This document shows positions 46,696 to 59,235 of a DNA stretch of 64,000 nt, piece by piece. Origin of the DNA: Fratercula arctica. Lineage: Eukaryota > Chordata > Aves > Charadriiformes > Alcidae. The DNA is taken from the NCBI GenBank assembly GCA_947846985.1, contig CANTUZ010000001.1, positions 187,907,455 to 187,971,454 on the forward strand, read 5' to 3'. The notes below the pieces were generated by a model. The model was not told the DNA's origin. It did no database searches and worked only from the letters and a program-made list of their open reading frames with translations. The position numbers and the translations under genes were made by a program. The stretch's first letter is position 1, and each line of letters begins with the position of its first letter.

Positions 46696-49600
46696 GACTA
46701 GACTTTCAAAGCTCTATGTGCCTTCAACGAGAACTACGCATTGAGTTTCTCATCCAGTCAAGAAATCATGCCATGTGCAATACAGGTGACAGCAGAGTAG
46801 CCAGGAACACTCAAAGCCCATTTTTTTGCATACATACCTTAAGAAACTGATCTGGGGTTTTTCAATACAATAGTGAAAATAATGTAGTTAAACCTGTATT
46901 TCTACATTCAAATACAGACTGTTTTCAGAAAAGCTGAAGGCATGGAAGGCTCATCTGAGAAGAATAATTAGTAAGAAAAAAACCCCACCAAACCCTTAAG
47001 TAGAAGGCATCTTCCCATATATATCACAGTCAGTAGCACAGCTTAAAAGAACTAAATATCCTTCCCAGAGGGATCCCTGGATAGTTACACTTCCAGGGAC
47101 TATAGCTCTGTATTACATGAAATTACACCATTTGAATCAGGATAAAAACTAGAAGTAATTTAACAGCTATTAAAGCTGTTAGGGATACACATCACATAAT
47201 TCATTTAATGCCAGTAATGCCTCATTTTATACCTCACCACTTACCATTTCTGGTCCGTAAAATACAGACCCCATTACCTGGAAAATCCTATTTCTAGAAT
47301 AGGGAAATACATATTTCCCCCATGCCCCCAGGACAAAGAAATGACAGTAGAAGTCTTTAAACGCAGAAACCTGCAGTTATGGTACCTGCTAGACCTTCAA
47401 GGCTTTTTAACTGTGCAGAAAGATGACCTCTCATATCAATACCAAAACAGACAGCAAGGAAGTGGACAACTAACACAGACAAGCTATGGGTCACTTAGCC
47501 ACCTTTTCATGACACGGGGCAAGATGGCTTTACTCAATTTATTCCGAAAAAGATTCAGCAAGGCTGAAGACTCAAAGTCTTCCACCATGTAAGGTCCAAA
47601 GCAACATCTGTAGTACTTTACCAGTAACACAGAAGTTTTATTTGGGAAAGAAGACCTGTAACTTCTGCAGAACTGCTGAAACAGAGAAGGCAAGCAAACA
47701 CCTACTCACACTTAGAAGCAAGGAACACCTCAGGGGTTCAAAGATGGCAAGAGGAAAAAGAATAAACTGCGCAGCTCAAGCTTAAGTCTTGTCCCCAACA
47801 AGGCAGTTGGATGAAAGGAAAGAAGAAAACCTAAACACAACACTTTTCCAAGTCAATGGAGAATGTAATAAAAAAAGCTCACTCTTTCTCCATTGAAGAA
47901 TGCAGATATCCAAAATTAGCGTCTACTATTTGCAACTGGTACCCAACAGGAAGCAACACCTTATGACAGGCCAGGTACTCCACAAGTAAAATTTAAAGAG
48001 TGGGGCAAAACCCAAAGCACGGGAAGAGACACACAACCCACACAACCTGCAGCTTGTCTTGGACAGGACAAATTAGAAACAAAAATTCTTTTGGTTCTTT
48101 CAGATCTCCACGGGATCACTCAAGGCCCTGATTTTACATAACAGTCTAAAGATTCAGAAAAGGCCATTGCATGAATATTCATCCGCATGAAGAGAAGTTA
48201 GGTATCCAATGGTATTGCAAGTAGGAACCTGGCTGCATCTTTAAGCACCTATGTATCTGCAGGATTTGGCCCCAGGTCCAATCCACTCAATCCTCCCCCA
48301 CCTCCATTTGCACTACTGTAAGAGGAGAACAATAGCTCCCAGGCTGTGCAGCTTACCTGCTTAATGCATGCAAAGCTCTTTAGCCTTCTCCTCCACTCCC
48401 CTCATAGATGTGTAAATCATTGTATTCTTACTGTTCTCGGATAATGACTTTAATTTGATGATCTACAGAAGGAGGCCTCTCAGCAGGGACATTTTCATCT
48501 GCAGGCTTCCTTGTCGGGTACTGGTGGGGGTGAGAATTTTGGCAGGGTAGCTCAGCAGACAGATGCTGAAGGAACCTCCTTCTTTGCTTCCCATCCTACC
48601 ATAACCACATTGTGACACCTTCTCAAACACAGAATTTGAAAGGGGCACTGGAACAACATGAAAGTGAATAAAGGACCTTGAAATTCATTGTTTAAGTCCG
48701 AGTTTGGAATCCAAAGAGGAAACCAGACATTTTTTATATGTTAGGTTAAAATAATCCTTGTTTATTTGTCTCTTACCATATCCTACTCATGCAAGACAGT
48801 TCATGACCGATCAATTAATGAAACAGCTCAAAATGCTTATTCCAAGATCCTTGCTTCTCCTGTGTGGTTTATACCATTTTGAACACTATTCTTTAACAGT
48901 GCACCGTGCTAAGGATGCTGCTGGCAGAAAACCTGTGTTTAACCCAAATGCTGCTCACGTGTGTTTGCAATTGTGATTATAAGCAAGTGATCCGTAAGAT
49001 AACAGGACCAGCTTCTCCCAAATGCATTTTGGAAGTCACCTCCAAGTGTTCAGACTTTTGTCTCATTTCTGCAAATAATGTTTTACTGTAACTAGAAAAC
49101 ATTTACCAGCAGGTATCATGCCTAATTTTTTTCCCTCATAGCTATTTTACACTGATGGCATCATTCATATTGTTACAATTTAGTTGAATACTGAGAAAAT
49201 TATTTTCTGGAACAGATTTCCGATTCAACTGCAAGACCTTCAAGGTTAGCTTAAAAGCTTCCATACAAGTGAAGTTATTTTTAGTTGTTGTTTCAAATAG
49301 CAAGATCTACTACTGGTGGGAAATGCATCTCTTGAAATGGAAGCTACTTTCAGCGTCCTTTGAAGTGGCTTTGTTAATGCAAATTCTCAGTGAATTGGAG
49401 AAGTAAGGAATAGTGAGACTAAGTTACATAATCTTTTCAAGGGCAGTATCACAGAAATCTCACTAGTGGTTGAAATAATTCCACTTAACTAAAGTGAAAG
49501 TACATGTTGGAAACATAGTAGGAACAAAATGCCTGTCCACCTTCCTGCTCCCAAAAAAGACAAAAAATAAAAAAGAACAGAAAAAGAAAAACTCCCTCAC

Positions 49601-51150
49601 CCAAAAGAAAAACCCAAAAGGTGTTATGTGTCAAAGTCCTAGTAATACTTGTGAGCCATCCCACCACTGGGAACTGCAGCTGAATTGCATTTTGAGCTAG
49701 AGGAGTGCTGTGTATATATAAAGGTCCATGTGTATGACAAACAGTTAGAACTGCGCCTTACAGATTTTTGTACTTCCACGGATGTTTCCATTTCCATGGC
49801 TTCTTCCTTTTGAGATATGCGTCTTACAAATTCAGGATTAATTATAAGGTAATATCAAGAAATAGAGAACTATTTTTTAAATATTTCGTTTTCTATACTT
49901 TGTTGGTTCAGTTCAGTATGCTGATAGTATGTGCACTTCTCCACTTTTGCTGGTAGATGGTGGTGGTGGGGAACACAGCTTATCCACTCTGACCCGAAAT
50001 TGGGAACAGAATGGGAAAAAACCACCAACTTCTGTTGTATTTGCCTCTGGCCTCATCACTCTGTAGGATGTTCCTTGCATTGAAGGATAAACCTGGGAGG
50101 AAAGGAAGTGTAACAACTGCAGTAACAAGGAAACATACTAACATCCAACTTACTTTTCTAAAACAAAAAGCAGAGAACAATTGTGACAGCAACTGGAGTA
50201 GCACTCAGGTTTTTATCTTCTCATTAGTAGTCTCTGGAGGGAACATCAAAGATTAAGACTCCACACAACATCTTTGAAAACAGAGAAGACACTCATTGAG
50301 GCTTAGGTTTTTCTACACTGCTTCTGTTTTATTTTGATAGAGGAACGTCCCTTCAGAAACATTCAGCATTTTTACAGATATTTACTGAAGTCTGCCAAAA
50401 CATAAGTGTGATTTGAATTACTTACACCAATTCCCTTTTTTCCAACATAGATGATCCGGTAACCAGCTGAAAAACAGGTATTAATGTTTCACTGCAGAAT
50501 TACAAACATCTTTTTAAGTGGAGAAAATATTAAGAAAAAAATTACTCCAAAGATGAAGCTGCTGTACTGAAAGATCAGACCAAGAAAAAACACGCTGCCA
50601 TGCCTTCTAAGTTGCTTACATTCTTATAGCAAAGGACTGTTATAATCCTTTTAATAGATGTGATGAAACTCTTAACAGAAGAAAGTATCCCTGAGGAGAT
50701 ATATTTCAGGCACAATCTGACTATCATAGTTTAGTGGGAAATTACTTTTAAGGCAATATGTAACAAGATCTCCAGTCTTGTGATTGTGACAAAGACAGAA
50801 AATGTACACCTCAGCAGGAAGTTTTTCATATGACAGACTCATATGAAAAACTGCAAGAGAAAAGATCTTCATCAACATAAGCTGCATGAGATACTTAAAA
50901 TATTTTAAACTCTCCCAACCCCCAAAACACATCTGCATCATCATTTTAAATGCAAACATGTGATATAATCAGAATTATTTGCTTATGTTCACCTCTGAAC
51001 AGCTAAAAGTAAAAATGAAATTAGCAATTAGTAAGCAATAATTACAGCTTTATGAAAAGCTTTGACAAGATCGCAAGCCCTATTGCCTATACCAAAAATA
51101 ATTTTGAAAATAAAACCTTAAGATATATTTAAGTAGCAGTTTTAATTTTT
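46696..51150. other. WNT2-ASZ1 intergenic DNA
   Basis: About 4.4 kb of AT-rich DNA before the ASZ1 3' end. I recognise no gene or repeat family. A T/A-rich low-complexity stretch lies near 49551-49620. Confidence 0.65.
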
Positions 51151-51156
51151 AATAAC

Positions 51157-51162
51157 TTTATT
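51157..51162 (-). terminator. ASZ1: Likely ASZ1 polyadenylation signal
   Basis: AATAAA on the minus strand, about 150 bases beyond the ASZ1 stop codon at 51311, implying a short 3' UTR. Other AATAAA-like sites lie further down, so the choice is tentative. Confidence 0.5.
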
Positions 51163-51310
51163 TCTAGATCAAAGTACTTACTGTGTGCAAATACTACAGA
51201 TATGAGAAACTACACAAATTTTCACATGACTTCAGCTCAGCTGCATATACCGAACAGAAGCACAATGTGACCAAGTTTTCCAGAATTATTCATAGCGCTA
51301 AACTTACAAG

Positions 51311-51457
51311 TCAGGTTTTCTTTACCATTAACTTAGTTATAAAGAAGAAAAAACCAAATCCAAGCAATGTTACCACTCCTGTTTTTACTAATCTTTTTTC
51401 CAAGGTATGTGCTTTTTCTGCAAGTTTCACTCGGCTGGGGTCATTCTTCTGTTCATG
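51311..51457 (-). CDS. ASZ1: ASZ1 terminal coding exon (membrane anchor)
   Basis: Acceptor ACTTCAG. It reads [29 protein letters not shown], then the hydrophobic [16 protein letters not shown] and KKT before TGA at 51313-51311. This corresponds to the C-terminal mitochondrial anchor of ASZ1 (mammalian NERENDP...VTVCGFGFLLFICKLTF). It encodes 48 residues. Confidence 0.92.
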   Translation of the reverse strand, partial: HEQKNDPSRVKLAEKAHTLEKRLVKTGVVTLLGFGFFFFITKLMVKKT

Positions 51458-54400
51458 CTGAAGTACATGTTAAGTTCATGTAAAAAGTGCAACAAAGAAA
51501 AAGAAAGTTAGTGTGAAAGCTTCTTAAGTATGTGATAAAGTAGCCAGTCCTAACACTGTGCACGCATCTAGTATTGCTATTATTTCTGTCTGTCTGTGCC
51601 CTACTTCAATTGAAATAAACGTGATAATCATTCTGTAATATATGTTAGAAGAACAAACTGTATGTTTACAAACTTAATTCCTCAAGGGTAAAACACACTG
51701 CTAAGAGATGCTACAAAAATGTAATTACAAAACATTTCAACTCAAATATTTTAACCAGAACTTTTGCCATTTAATTACTAAACCAACTGTTTATTAAAAC
51801 ACCAAGTTAAATATGTAACAGATTAGGCTTCCTTGAAATTGAAGGGCGAATGGCAAGTACTTTACAAGTGCCTGCTCAAACACATGTTGAAGCTCAGTGA
51901 AGCCTCATCATGAAGTGCAGCAGGGTTAGGTCTGGATTCCCCACCTTAGTTCATGACGCTTGGAAGGCTAGCTTTCAAAAATTATATGCTGCAGACATAA
52001 CACGTACTGCTGGCAAAATCTTGTAATGACTACGCTTAGCAAACAGTACTGGAGATTTTAAGGGAACTTATACAAACTTATTATCTAAGAGGTGTAACTG
52101 TTTCACTTAAATTGGCACTTTTCATAATAAATGTTTCAGTGCTCTACTCGTTTGAGCGCCCCATCATAAATTAAGTAGCACAAGAATTTTTTGTGTTAAA
52201 GTCTTCCTCAGTGAAATTCATAAAACACTGCTGTATTTTGAGAGAATGGGAATTACATTTTTGAAGTAATTAGAAGGCTAACATTTAACACCTCTGTTTA
52301 ACACTGGGTCCAGAGCCACCGTGCTTCATCTTGACAGCTATAAACCTTAAGTACAGATGAGAGCAGAGTCAAGTGGCACCTAACGCAGATACCCGCCAGC
52401 CCTTATAACTGTCCTGCACATACAGGAGGCAAATATATACATACAATTGGTTTCTGCATACACAAAAAAAGGAACACAAATAGCTAAAAAGTTCTTTGCC
52501 ACAACCTCAATCTACCTCTTAAATATATTTGCTGTTAACTGATTTATTGGGAGAAGGCTGTTATATTACATTAAATTTACTTAAGCTACAGGAAATTGCA
52601 TTAGTAGCATTATACTCAAGGTCTAAGTTCCACATGGCTTCGTTCAGCAACAGATTCCTTTCTGACACTGATGCTCCATTTACTCTATCCCAGCAGCCAT
52701 TCCTTTTACTAGCCTATTACTTAAAATGACCCCATCTGACAAGAGCGTGTCATTGTGTTGGTTTGAGAATGACTGATGTGGTGCTAACATCTAGCCTTGA
52801 CCTCTCCCACCCTCTTCTTTTGTCACTCTGCAGTTATCTGGGATGCCTCCCATCCAATCCATAAAACATTAGTATCTTCTTTGTGAGTCAATAATTCCAA
52901 ACAAAAGATTCCTTAATTAAGAAGTAAGAGTGGAAGTATTCACAGTGGCATTTATGCCACAGTGGTTGTCCAAGAGCACAGGGATACATTCAACTTAATT
53001 GTTTCCTGTGGTAGAAAGAAAAAGGTTGACTATGCCTTCCTTTGGCAACTGTCCATGCTGCTGTCAAATATTCTAGATTATTTCTCATTCTGTCCATGGA
53101 AAGGTGGATGGAGGAGAGGAAGATGCAACGTCCAAGCTACAGCTAAAGAGCCTGTGCCAGACCAGGTACAAAACATTTCACTGATGGATGTCACATCTGA
53201 GGTTGCACACAGAAACTTGTACACAGTATTTAATAGCCTCACCCACACATACCCACCTTCTCCAACAGGTCCTTCAGTTTGGTAACTTCTTCTCCCAGCT
53301 TTTCAACACTGCAAATCAAGTCTTTGCAGACTTCAATAAAACTTTCAGTCGGTGCCCACTGCAGTACTATCTGTTAATAGTTAGCAGTTATTTTCCAGAA
53401 TTACCATAGATTATAATTTATTATTCTTCAGTTAACATATTATAAAAGACAATGTCAGAAAAAGGTTATAACTGCATTTATGCTGGGTTTTTATTATATG
53501 GTTTATGCACAACATGATCTACTATTGTCTATCAGCCTTTGTGGGAACCTTTTGTCATCTTAACTCCCCTATCAGCAGAAACACAAAGAAACAGATCTAT
53601 CTCCTTTAACTGGGTGGCTTAACTCTTCAAAATAAATTATTAAAACAAGGTATTCTTTAGAGAAAGAACATTGGACAGCTCTATATGACTATACAACAAT
53701 CAAGATGTTGATGAGTGTTTATATTTTTCATTTTACAAGGTAGAATACTTGTCTAGAACAGAATAACGTACTCTAAATCAGTCTTTCTTTGGTTGAATAC
53801 CTTGTGAGAATTCTTGAGGAAATGCTTATTTATGGTCTGCACAGGAACAGTCAGCTTACTACACTCTTTATTCAACTTCTGAAGAAACTTGAGGAATTCA
53901 TCTCCACTACAAAAATAAAACAATATTCTGTTATTTGTTAAAGGCTGTAACTTTTTGCAAGCTGATATTATCTAAGTGCTTTCAACATTGGCTAGTGAGT
54001 GAATCAGACATGCAGTTTCACTGCATAAAAAAAAAAATATCCAGTGTCATTTTAAAACAGGGCAGTTAAACATTACATTTAACAACTTAGCAAGTTGGTT
54101 CTGCACCCCCCTTTTGGAAGGAAAACAAATCGTTTGGTTATCTGGAATATTCAGCTAGTAAGACACACTGAAAGCTGAAAAAGTGTCACCCAAAAGCTTT
54201 TCGGAAACATTCTATTAACCTCCACGTTTGTTTCTAACCCTCATCAATCCTGTATTATCAATGAAAACATTCCATTACCTGCTGCATGAGTAATTTTGTA
54301 ACACATTATGCGTAACAACTGCAACACTGTTTTCCTGTGCATGTGTGCACACAGATCACAGTCTTGCAACACCAGAAACAGAGAATTTATAATCAATTTT

Positions 54401-57400
54401 ATGCTGACTTATCAATGTTCCTGACCTGCAGCTTACATTTTTGAGGAAGAAGTGGTGGAAAAAAAAGATCTGGTTTGTTACTTTGGAGCTAGGCCTGAAA
54501 TGACTAGGCGAAGAGTCATTTAGTCTCCAGCATAGTGGAAGAAAGAAGAATCCAGTAATGCTGACTTGGCCCCTGGATCTGGAAATACATTCCTCAAAGC
54601 CTGAGATATCTGATGTTATCTATTTTGAAGAAAATTTATACTTAGTGGTGAAATACAAGCAGGAAGACAGCTCTGAAAAATTAGTTTGATCAGTATTGCC
54701 AAAGAGGAGAGTAAAGGATAGAACAATTTAACAAGATTAATTTCAATGCGAAGTTTCTACTTCTTCCACTTGACTCTGTCAATTTATTTTACTGTAGCCT
54801 CAGAGAGTGTTGGTTACAAGTCACAGTGCTGTCCAGAAAGTTGTTGCCCTTGACCGACCAGAGGAAAGGGGGACAAGGAAGAAGATCATCCATTTGTTTT
54901 TACAGAGTGAGCTCTTAAACCCTGAAACCCCTGAGAAGCATCTGTACCTCCAGTAGAAAAGTCTCCACTAGTGATAAGCCATTCAGGTGATTAATAAGCA
55001 GGGCCAAAACAAGAGATAATTTTAAGTTGCTATGGCAGAACTGCTCGTTACATTTATGGAAGCATCTGAAAAAATTAATTCAGACTCCCGGTGTTGTTCT
55101 TTTCCCTAGGGCAATCTGCTACTAAACCTGGATGTAACACACTCACAACCTTACTTGCTGTTGCTTCTGATGGCAAAAAGGTACACACAAAATTTCCCAA
55201 ACTAAGCTACACGCCAGTGTCTAAACAGAGACTGAATTTAGCCAATCGTCTGTTTTACTTCAATTTTGTCACAAGATTGTTCATGAGTAAAGTTTCCACC
55301 ACTGCCCAGGACATCTGTGATTTGCAACACTGAACTGTTAAGACTTTAACACTTAAAACAGAAATATACAGAAGCATCAGAAGGGATGCTGGAGGTTAAA
55401 ACCCAAGCCTGTTCATGGCTTTTATGAAGATAGAAGTAAGAAAGCTTGTTAGTTTGTTTTTATGAAATAAATTATTATTTATTTCAGAACAATATAACTG
55501 AATATTTAGGGTGAAAAAATCAAATGCTAAACAAAATAATCACATCTGGAGATAGCCTGACAGTTTCTCTGACATTACTACAGTCAAGCCATGCTCATGT
55601 AAATTTCCTTCTACTTAGACAACTTTTCAGCTGGCTAGGATCAGCTATGGCACCGTCTGTGTTTTGTCACAAAGGAAATTATTTTTAGGAATTCTGGAAG
55701 GATTCTCAGAAAAAATAAAGTATGCCATAGACATGAAATGGGGAGAAAAAAAAAAAACAGGAAAAGAAAAACATTTCTACTTCTCATACCTCTTTATTAT
55801 ATGAATAATAGTTCTTAAAAACCATTTTCATATAATTTTATATCTGTTGCAGTGACACGTTCTTATATTTGCAAATGGAAATAACGTTTTCAAAAAATAA
55901 TCACTTTAAAAAAGAATTAATGGCTGTCAAAACACCAGTGGCTAAACAGTGCTAGACACTCTCTGAGTTTATAATCAATCAGTTCAACATTTTCCACTAT
56001 GTTAGTTTTTCTATGACTTAATGACTGATTTTCCTTCTCAGAGAATGACTTTGAACAAGCGGGAAGTAAAATCTTTATATAATAACATGTAAACACAGCC
56101 TATGATTTTAGTCTCAAGGTCAGATTCCTAGAATACATGTCAAGCCATTTTCTAGAAAACTATGCAGTGCTTGCCGTAGCTGAAATGCTGTCATATTTTG
56201 TGTACTTCAATCTTTAATCAATCAATCATTTTCTGGTTTTGAGAACTACATATGAGCTAAAGCCATACTGTACTAGGAATTCCGTATGTCACTGCTGTGT
56301 GAGACTGCACCGGACGTCATGTGGATTTTTTATTGTACTTGGCCACACATGCAGTGAACTGTTAACTTTTTGTAATTCTCCACTTATTACCTCTGTCCAA
56401 ATTTTTAAGCTTTCTGCTTGAATGTGTGTATTAAGCACCACTAAGGACCAATCTCAAAAAAGCATACACTTCTAGCATAAAAATGCATGAAGCTTAAGCT
56501 GGGCAAAGTCCTCTTTAACCGCAGCTAATTATCCCTTGCTGAAGGGTCAACATCCTTTTCTAAAGGTGCCTAACTTGGACAGCTAGATGCCCAGATGCCT
56601 GGCCGACTACCTCAGCTCAGCAGCAAAGCCTCTGTTTTAATAGGAATGGCTCAGGTGCTGTCAGAGTATTTATGGTGTATCCATATCAAACTGGTTTGTA
56701 CCCTCTTGCGCGCTGGAACTTTGGATTCTTCAGTCTTACAGCACACGTACTAGTTTGCACCTGGATTCTCTTCTGGAAATACACAGGTACTTGTTTTGGT
56801 GGAGAAATCTTCTCACAGACTAGAAGAAACATCAAGGTCCTGTATTAGGACATGGACACCTTGCTCTTCCAAGCCCATCTCAGTCTTTCAAGAGCTTCCC
56901 CCAAATGCCCTGTACGTTCTCCTACATCCCACAGCTCAAACTTTTGCAGCATGATGCCAAGTTTGCATGATGCCAAATATACCGCAAGCAGGCTGCAAAG
57001 CCTCTTTTGCATAAACACAATAATGGATACAGATACAGGCACAGGAACAATCAGTATATGTAAGAATGACTAGACAGGAGTGGAGTACTTACTAGACAGA
57101 CTCATGTAGCCAAGGCACAAAAGACAATCACAGGACCACACATGGGAGATTTAGATTGGGTATTAGGAAAAATTTCTTCACTGAAAGGGTTATCAAACAT
57201 TGGAACAGGCTGCCCAGGGAAGTGGTGGAATTGCCATCCCTAGAGGCACTTAAAAGATGGGTAGACATGGTGCTTAGGGCCACGGGTTAGTGGTGGTTTT
57301 GTCAGTATTAGCTGCCTCCAAAGGATGGCGACATGTACAGAATGAACTTGAACCTAAGCACATTCTTCAGTCTAATGAACAAGATGACTAATGAAGAGTC

Positions 57401-59235
57401 TATCTAGCTTTATAGTACCTCTATAATGCAGACAGCTCTCCCTAGTATTTTGGAGGGGGAAGAAATATCTAACAGAGTACCAGTACAGTCGTCAGGTCAC
57501 TAGTCAAGAGGGAGAGAGACACACTGCAAAGAGGAACTAAACCCTTACTTTTCTAGACAGTAGAAAGTTATTTAATGAGTAGACTAGATGCAAGGAGGTT
57601 TTCCAGTCAGACCAACTGCAAATAAGGCAACACAATGATATGCAAATGGTGGTGGGACTGGGAAGAAAGAAACAAGCACAGAGAACCTAATTTACTAGTG
57701 ATGGAGCTACAGTATGAGGAAGGAGCAGTACCTCCAAACCAGTCTTCTCCAAATTGAACAACCACAGTTCAACTGACTAAAGCCTCTAAAAGGCAAGCCA
57801 CAGTCTTCTGCCCAAGCCCATCTCTAAACTTTTGCAAATTGAAATATCAAACTAATCCTATTTTCAGGAGCAATTCTTCTATAGTTCTGGGAAGTAAAAA
57901 GAGGAAAGATAAGAGCACAGAATCTAAATTCAAGTCTAGGTCTCTCTTCTGGAAAAAAAAATATTTACACAGCAAAATACAGGATAAAAGGTTTAAGAAA
58001 TCTTAGGACACCTTTGCACTTACTATAGCCTTCATTCTTTTTTATGTGCTGGATGGGGGAAGTGCTCTAGCAGTGTTTAGGGGACTGATGAGTTTAATAA
58101 GGTTGCTGAGGGATGTTCCTCTCAGCTCAGGCCTGGCTTTCATGGGACTGCACAAGACTACACGAGAAGTATGAGAGGTGTTGCAGAGCTGATGCTTAGG
58201 GCTGTAAGAACGAACCAATAATGGGAAAAATATCAAGTTGGAACGGCAGTTTGAAGGACTAACACTTTCTTAAGAAATAGATTCCTTAGAAATCTACTCT
58301 ACTGACACATATAATCTATGATAAGGAAAATATCTTACAAAGTTATTGATTTGTAATATAAAAAAAGAATCCTTTTACAAGCCAGTTAAAACTGCTTCCA
58401 GTGGAAGAGAAAAACAAGGAAAAAATCCTGAATCTACACGGAATTTGCATTTATGAGTTAAGACAGAAATACAGAGGTAATTAATTAATCAGTTGAAAAT
58501 TAAAGTCCTATGCAGAAATTACACGCATCTCTCCCTTCCACACATCTTTTTGTTGCATCTTACAATCAGACAAATTTGATTGCAAGATTAGAGCCTGCCT
58601 TGTCTACAGACACAACGGAGACTTAGAGAGACCACATCATGCGCGGTTTGTAAGGGTCCATGATGCTCTTGAAGCATGGGGAAGCAAGGAAGGCAAGACC
58701 TCATTTCCACGGAGAAATAACAATATCTGCTCACTGAAGTCTATCAGAGAAATTAAATAATGAGTTAATACTGGAGCCTGAGAAGCCAGTTTCAGAGTTT
58801 ATTATATGGAAACCCTGTACAGCAAGGCCATGAAACCCTGTTTGAGGTACAAAGAAAGAATTCACCACTCAAAAAGATGGCCAAAGTAATGGCATGTAAT
58901 AGCAATATAACCCACAGACAGATTCCTGCAACAGGAATCTATGCTTCCAACTTCCTTTGTACAAAACACACGTACCACCTGCCCTCATAATCCACTAACT
59001 CTCATGAATGTTATGTATGGGATAAGGTGTGAGAGAATTTTACCTTTGAGCTATAGAAAACAATGTTGTCACCTTAAACAGTTCATATTTCACTTCCAAC
59101 TGCTTAGATACACAGTCAATACCTCAATTCCAGCTTCATCACTTCAGGAAGGTCTCCAATTCTTATTTCTTCTGTTTGTAGCTCCTTAGTAGCACCTAGG
59201 AGTTTCTGCTGATCGCCAGGATTTGTAATGCCAAT
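51311..59235 (-). CDS. ASZ1: ASZ1 (GASZ), C-terminal part of the coding region (four exons, 5' end outside window)
   Basis: ASZ1 is a germ-cell protein with ankyrin repeats, a SAM domain and a C-terminal membrane anchor. It works in the piRNA pathway at the mitochondrial surface and nuage, silencing transposons during spermatogenesis. Four minus-strand exons (59123-59235, 53801-53906, 53257-53370, 51311-51457; 480 nt) encode the last 159 residues with consistent phases and GT-AG introns. Visible in order: the end of the SAM domain ([19 protein letters not shown]), [15 protein letters not shown], a coiled-coil-like stretch ([15 protein letters not shown]), and a hydrophobic anchor ([16 protein letters not shown]) with a basic tail. 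The match to mammalian ASZ1 is moderate but spans every exon, and position beside WNT2 on the same strand supports it. The ankyrin exons must lie to the right of the window. Confidence 0.9.
51458..53256 (-). other. ASZ1: ASZ1 intron before the terminal exon
   Basis: 1,799 bases with GT-AG ends. No repeat family or RNA recognised. Confidence 0.8.
53257..53370 (-). CDS. ASZ1: ASZ1 coding exon (coiled-coil region)
   Basis: The exon reads [18 protein letters not shown], then [20 protein letters not shown], before a GTGGGT donor. I chose the acceptor ending at 53371 because IVLQWAP aligns with mammalian ITLEWAS. A second AG 12 bases inside the exon would start it at TGG (53358) and drop four residues without breaking the frame. 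Confidence 0.87.
53371..53800 (-). other. ASZ1: ASZ1 short intron
   Basis: 430 bases, AT-rich, GT-AG ends, nothing else seen. Confidence 0.8.
53801..53906 (-). CDS. ASZ1: ASZ1 coding exon (GDEF segment)
   Basis: Acceptor TTTTTGTAG, donor GTATTC, which is weaker than average. One base completes the serine codon, then [20 protein letters not shown] through [10 protein letters not shown]. It matches mammalian GDEFLNFLLKLNKQC. Confidence 0.88.
53907..59122 (-). other. ASZ1: ASZ1 intron with a CR1 fragment
   Basis: 5,216 bases, AT-rich. Its only recognised content is the CR1 remnant near 57145-57312. Confidence 0.8.
57145..57312 (+). repeat. CR1 LINE 3' fragment, short and old
   Basis: GGGAGATTTAGATTGGGTAT, then CTTCACTGAAAGGGTTATCA, ATTGGAACAGGCTGCCCAGG and a closing GTTAGTGGTGGTTTTGTCAG. 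It belongs to the same CR1 subfamily as the copy at 26.9 kb, in sense orientation, and lies antisense within an ASZ1 intron. Confidence 0.85.
59123..59235 (-). CDS. ASZ1: ASZ1 coding exon (end of SAM domain)
   Basis: Acceptor AAATTTAG, donor GTATTG. It reads [20 protein letters not shown], then [17 protein letters not shown], and ends with two bases of a serine codon. Mammalian ASZ1 has NGITSKDQQKILAALKELQ at this place. Confidence 0.88.
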
